DNA of 64,000 nucleotides. It comes from Betaproteobacteria bacterium. GTDB lineage: Bacteria > Pseudomonadota > Gammaproteobacteria > Burkholderiales > Thiobacillaceae. A program made the translations under genes and the position numbers. A model generated the notes under the pieces. That model did not search any database, was not told where the DNA came from, and saw only the letters and a program-made list of their open reading frames with translations. Shown here piece after piece: positions 61,384 to 64,000 of this stretch. How positions within the stretch are numbered: position 1 is the stretch's first letter; every line of letters begins with the position of its first letter. The stretch covers positions 124,001 to 188,000 of the forward strand of contig JACRNB010000012.1 in assembly GCA_016219425.1 (NCBI GenBank). The letters run 5' to 3'.

Positions 61384-62862
61384 ATGCAGGAATACGAAAC
61401 CCTCGCCGCCATTGATCTCGGTTCCAACTCTTTCCATCTTCAGGTTGGGCGCGTGGAGGGGGACCAGCTTTTCTATCTGGACGCCCATAAGGAGGCCGTG
61501 CGTCTGGCGGCGGGCCTGACCGAGGACAAACAGCTCGATGCCGTCTCCCAGAAGCGCGCCCTGGCCTGTCTTTCCCGTTTTGGCGAGCGCCTCAAGGGCA
61601 TGCCGGCGGGCGCGGTGCGGGCGGTGGGCACTTCCGCCCTGCGCGTGGCCAAGAACGCCCCGGCCTTTCTGGAGAAGGCCCGCGCGGCGCTGGGGTTCGA
61701 GATCGAGATCGTGGCCGGTCGGGAAGAGGCCCGCCTGATCTATCTGGGCGTCTCGCACAGCCTGCCCCTCAGCCATGAACCCCGGTTGGTGGTGGACATC
61801 GGCGGCGGTTCCACCGAATGCATCATCGGCGCCGGTTATGAGGCGAAGGAACGGGAAAGCCTGCGCATGGGCTGTGTCGGCTGGACCCGGCAGTTCTTCC
61901 CGGACGGGCAGGCGGACAAGGCGCGCCTCAAGGCCGCCGAGACCGCCGCCCGCATCGAGATACGCATCGTTTCCGCGCAGTTTCGCGCGGGCAACTGGCA
62001 GGAAGCGGTGGGTTCTTCCGGCACCGCCCGCGCCCTGGGCGACATCTGTCGCCAGAACGGCCATTCCGACGGGGCCATCACCCATGCCGGCCTGCTCTGG
62101 CTGCGCGACCGCCTGGTGCGCGCCGGAGATGTGGAGCGCGCCGAGATCGCCGGGCTCAAACCGGATCGGCGTCCGGTGATTGCGGGCGGGTTGGCGGTGA
62201 TGCTGGGCCTGTTCGAGGAACTCGGGGTGGAGACCATGACCGTGGCCCAGGGGGCCATGCGCGAGGGCATCCTGTGGGATCTGCTGGGGCGGGTGCACGA
62301 CCGCGACATGCGGGACGTCACCGTCTCCCAGTTCCAGCGCCGCTATCACATCGACACGCGCCAGGCGCGGCGGGTGGAGCGTCTGGCCCTGAAACTGTTC
62401 CCGGCGGTGGCGGCCCACCTTCAGGAAGACTCCGCCGATGCCCTGCATCGTCTGGGGTGGGCGTCGCGCCTGCACGAGATCGGCATCAGCATCGCCCATT
62501 CCGGCCAGCACAAGCACGGCGCGTACATCCTGGAAAACGCCGATATGCCGGGTTTTTCGCGCCGGGATCAGGGCAAGCTCGCCGCTCTGGTGCGCGCCAG
62601 CCGCGGCGGGCTGGACAAGCTGGGCATGGGGCGGGATGACCCCAACTGGCCCCTGATCCTGTGTCTGCGCCTGGCGCTGCTGTTCTGCGCCAGTCGGGAT
62701 GACGCGGCGCCTGCGGGCCTGCAACTGCTTTGTGACGGGGCTGCCTGCCGTCTGGCGCTGCCTTCGGTCTGGCTCAAGGCCAACCCTTTGACCCAGGCCA
62801 TCCTGGCGGAAGAAATCCGCGCCTGGTCCGACGTTGCGCCGAGGTTCAGGCTGGCGGGTTGA
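61384..62862 (+). CDS. ppx: Exopolyphosphatase (Ppx/GppA family)
   Basis: This 492-residue enzyme releases phosphate from polyphosphate ends (or acts on pppGpp). Phosphate-1 loop: AAIDLGSNSFHLQVGRVE. The second ATPase-fold motif VVDIGGGSTECIIG is clear. QGAMREGILWDLLGR leads into a C-terminal HD-like helical domain (RLHEIGISIAHSGQHKHGAY). The two-domain length matches E. coli Ppx (513) rather than short forms. ATG 61384 was chosen. The region upstream of it is the long palindrome pair. Confidence 0.96.
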   Translation: MQEYETLAAIDLGSNSFHLQVGRVEGDQLFYLDAHKEAVRLAAGLTEDKQLDAVSQKRALACLSRFGERLKGMPAGAVRAVGTSALRVAKNAPAFLEKARAALGFEIEIVAGREEARLIYLGVSHSLPLSHEPRLVVDIGGGSTECIIGAGYEAKERESLRMGCVGWTRQFFPDGQADKARLKAAETAARIEIRIVSAQFRAGNWQEAVGSSGTARALGDICRQNGHSDGAITHAGLLWLRDRLVRAGDVERAEIAGLKPDRRPVIAGGLAVMLGLFEELGVETMTVAQGAMREGILWDLLGRVHDRDMRDVTVSQFQRRYHIDTRQARRVERLALKLFPAVAAHLQEDSADALHRLGWASRLHEIGISIAHSGQHKHGAYILENADMPGFSRRDQGKLAALVRASRGGLDKLGMGRDDPNWPLILCLRLALLFCASRDDAAPAGLQLLCDGAACRLALPSVWLKANPLTQAILAEEIRAWSDVAPRFRLAG

Positions 62863-62877
62863 GCGCCGCGCTGCGGT

Positions 62878-62905
62878 GATCGCCCGGCATGGCCGGGCTC
62901 CTACA
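62878..62905. repeat. REP-like palindrome, copy 3 of 3
   Basis: GATCGCCCGGCATGGCCGGG followed by CTCCTACA. Same orientation as the copy at 38579-38605. It lies 15 nt after the ppx stop codon and may help end its transcript. Confidence 0.82.
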
Positions 62906-62937
62906 ATGGGGTGGTCAACCTTCTGGCGGAGATTCCG

Positions 62938-64000
62938 ATGAAGCTCGTTCAACACTGGCTGTTTTCTTTTTTGTGCGCGCTCGCGCTGGGCGTCGCCCAC
63001 GCCGGAGAGCCTCCGCGCGATCCCATCCTGCGTCTGGAAACCGGCATGCACACCGCTGCCATCTGGCGCATCGGCAGCGATGTCCAGGGGCGCTGGCTGG
63101 TATCCGCCTCCAACGACAAGACCGCGCGGGTCTGGGATGTGGCCAGTGGTCGCCTGCTCAGCGTCCTGCGCCCGCCGGTGGATGTCGGCAACGTGGGCAA
63201 CCTCTATTCCGCGGCCCTCTCGCCGGACGGCAGCATGGTGGCGGTGGGGGGCTGGACCCGGCTGGATGAGGTCGGCAACAACATCTACCTGTTCGAGCGC
63301 TCCAGCGGGCGGCTGGTGCGACGCATCACCGGCCTGCCCAACGTCATCTTCCACCTCGCCTTTTCTCCCAGCGGGCGTCAACTGGCCGCCAGCCTGGGCG
63401 GCCCCAACGGCATCCGCCTGTTCGAGACGGCCACCGGCAAGGAAGTGGGGCGGGATGTGTACGGGGATGATTCCCATAGCGTCAGTTTCAATGCCGACGG
63501 CAGCCGTCTGGCGGCGAGCGCCCAGGATGGCAAGGTGCGGGTCTACAGCGTCGCCGCCTGGGGGCTCACCCGGTTGGCGGAAGGCGCCACCCGGGGCGGC
63601 ACGCGCGCCTACACCACGCGGTTTTCACCGGATGGCCGCCTCATCGCGCTGGGGTATCAGGACTCCGCCAAGGTGGATGTGCTCAATGCCGAGACCCTGG
63701 AACTGGAATATCAGCCCGACACCTCGGGCGTGAGCGTGGGCAATCTCGCCACCGTGGCCTGGTCGCAGGATGGCAGTCAGCTCATGGCGGTCGGCTCCTG
63801 GGTGCGCAATGGTCAGTACCCCTTGCGCGTCTGGTCGGAGCAGGGGCGCGGCGCGTATCAGGATCTGCCGTTGGCCGCCGATGCGGTGTTCGACCTCCTC
63901 CCCCTGGAGGATGGCCGCACCCTGTTCGGCGCGTCCGACCCGCGCTGGGGCGTGATCGCCCCCGGCGGCGTCCGCGTCGGACGTAGCGTGAGCCCCCAGA
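62938..64000 (+). CDS. Exported WD40-repeat protein (3' part cut by window edge)
   Basis: At least 354 residues run off the right edge without a stop. A signal peptide (WLFSFLCALALGVAHAGE) is followed by beta-propeller repeats: WLVSASNDKTARVWDVASG, SAALSPDGSMVAVGGW, HLAFSPSGRQLAASLGG, SVSFNADGSRLAASAQDGKV and TTRFSPDGRLIALGYQDS. The SPDGxxxA and VWD patterns are characteristic. Bacterial exported WD40 proteins often carry a further enzymatic domain (for example caspase-like) downstream, which cannot be seen here. GGCGGAG precedes the ATG. Confidence 0.9.
   Translation, partial: MKLVQHWLFSFLCALALGVAHAGEPPRDPILRLETGMHTAAIWRIGSDVQGRWLVSASNDKTARVWDVASGRLLSVLRPPVDVGNVGNLYSAALSPDGSMVAVGGWTRLDEVGNNIYLFERSSGRLVRRITGLPNVIFHLAFSPSGRQLAASLGGPNGIRLFETATGKEVGRDVYGDDSHSVSFNADGSRLAASAQDGKVRVYSVAAWGLTRLAEGATRGGTRAYTTRFSPDGRLIALGYQDSAKVDVLNAETLELEYQPDTSGVSVGNLATVAWSQDGSQLMAVGSWVRNGQYPLRVWSEQGRGAYQDLPLAADAVFDLLPLEDGRTLFGASDPRWGVIAPGGVRVGRSVSPQ

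Overview
The window is a GC-rich chromosomal segment from a proteobacterium, most likely a betaproteobacterium. That placement is an inference from gene content and order: a lysS and prfB region, an orn/M48 peptidase/rsgA/pterin dehydratase cluster, a Chlamydia-like class I nrdAB pair with NrdR boxes, and several families of short palindromic intergenic repeats. Coding density is high. Many neighbouring genes overlap by 4 nt, so most of the window is organised as short operons.

Layout. 1-9.3 kb: a cut-off MoxR ATPase, a PIN/Phd-type toxin-antitoxin (TA) pair running into lysS, a PuuD-like membrane protein, recQ, prfB with its programmed +1 frameshift, tRNA-Ser(GGA), a DJ-1 protein, rsgA, a pterin dehydratase and a small cytochrome c. 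9.3-20.5 kb: an M48 peptidase gene broken exactly at its catalytic glutamate, orn, glgP, a crcB/DUF190 pair, an OmpA lipoprotein, msrB, ferredoxin-NADP reductase, a PAS-GAF-PAS-GGDEF cyclase and three small unknown genes. 20.6-34.4 kb: an RhlE-like helicase, a Sel1 protein, a second OmpA-like protein, hipBA, ppdK, a TlpA-like thioredoxin, a K+ channel with an extra RCK subunit, an EamA exporter, and an antitoxin/ParE/XRE cluster whose toxin has a nonsense codon. 34.4-50.2 kb: clpB with a sigma-32-like promoter, a Uma2 protein, nadC, a small basic ORF, manC, purU, an HD-GYP regulator, a large hybrid histidine kinase and nrdAB.

50.3-59.1 kb is an accessory or defence-type island: HicAB, an MNT nucleotidyltransferase, a DUF4160/DUF2442 pair, a BsuBI/PstI-type restriction-modification pair, a distinctly AT-rich three-gene cassette (double-GAF histidine kinase, atypical receiver, membrane-anchored unknown protein), then MazEF and VapBC. 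The AT-rich cassette at 54.77-57.48 kb is bounded by unusual repeats on both sides and is the best candidate for an undescribed system. From 59.2 kb come a DUF2721 membrane protein, an orphan contractile-sheath protein, ppx, and a WD40 protein cut by the window end.

Cross-cutting themes. Toxin-antitoxin modules are abundant, and several keep visible palindromic operators. Signalling is biased toward c-di-GMP and two-component systems. Mobile palindromic repeats sit between genes, supply stop codons, and in two cases (nrdB and the methyltransferase) appear to have been absorbed in frame into coding sequence. Two genes carry single clean nonsense codons. All family assignments come from reading motifs; no database search was possible.
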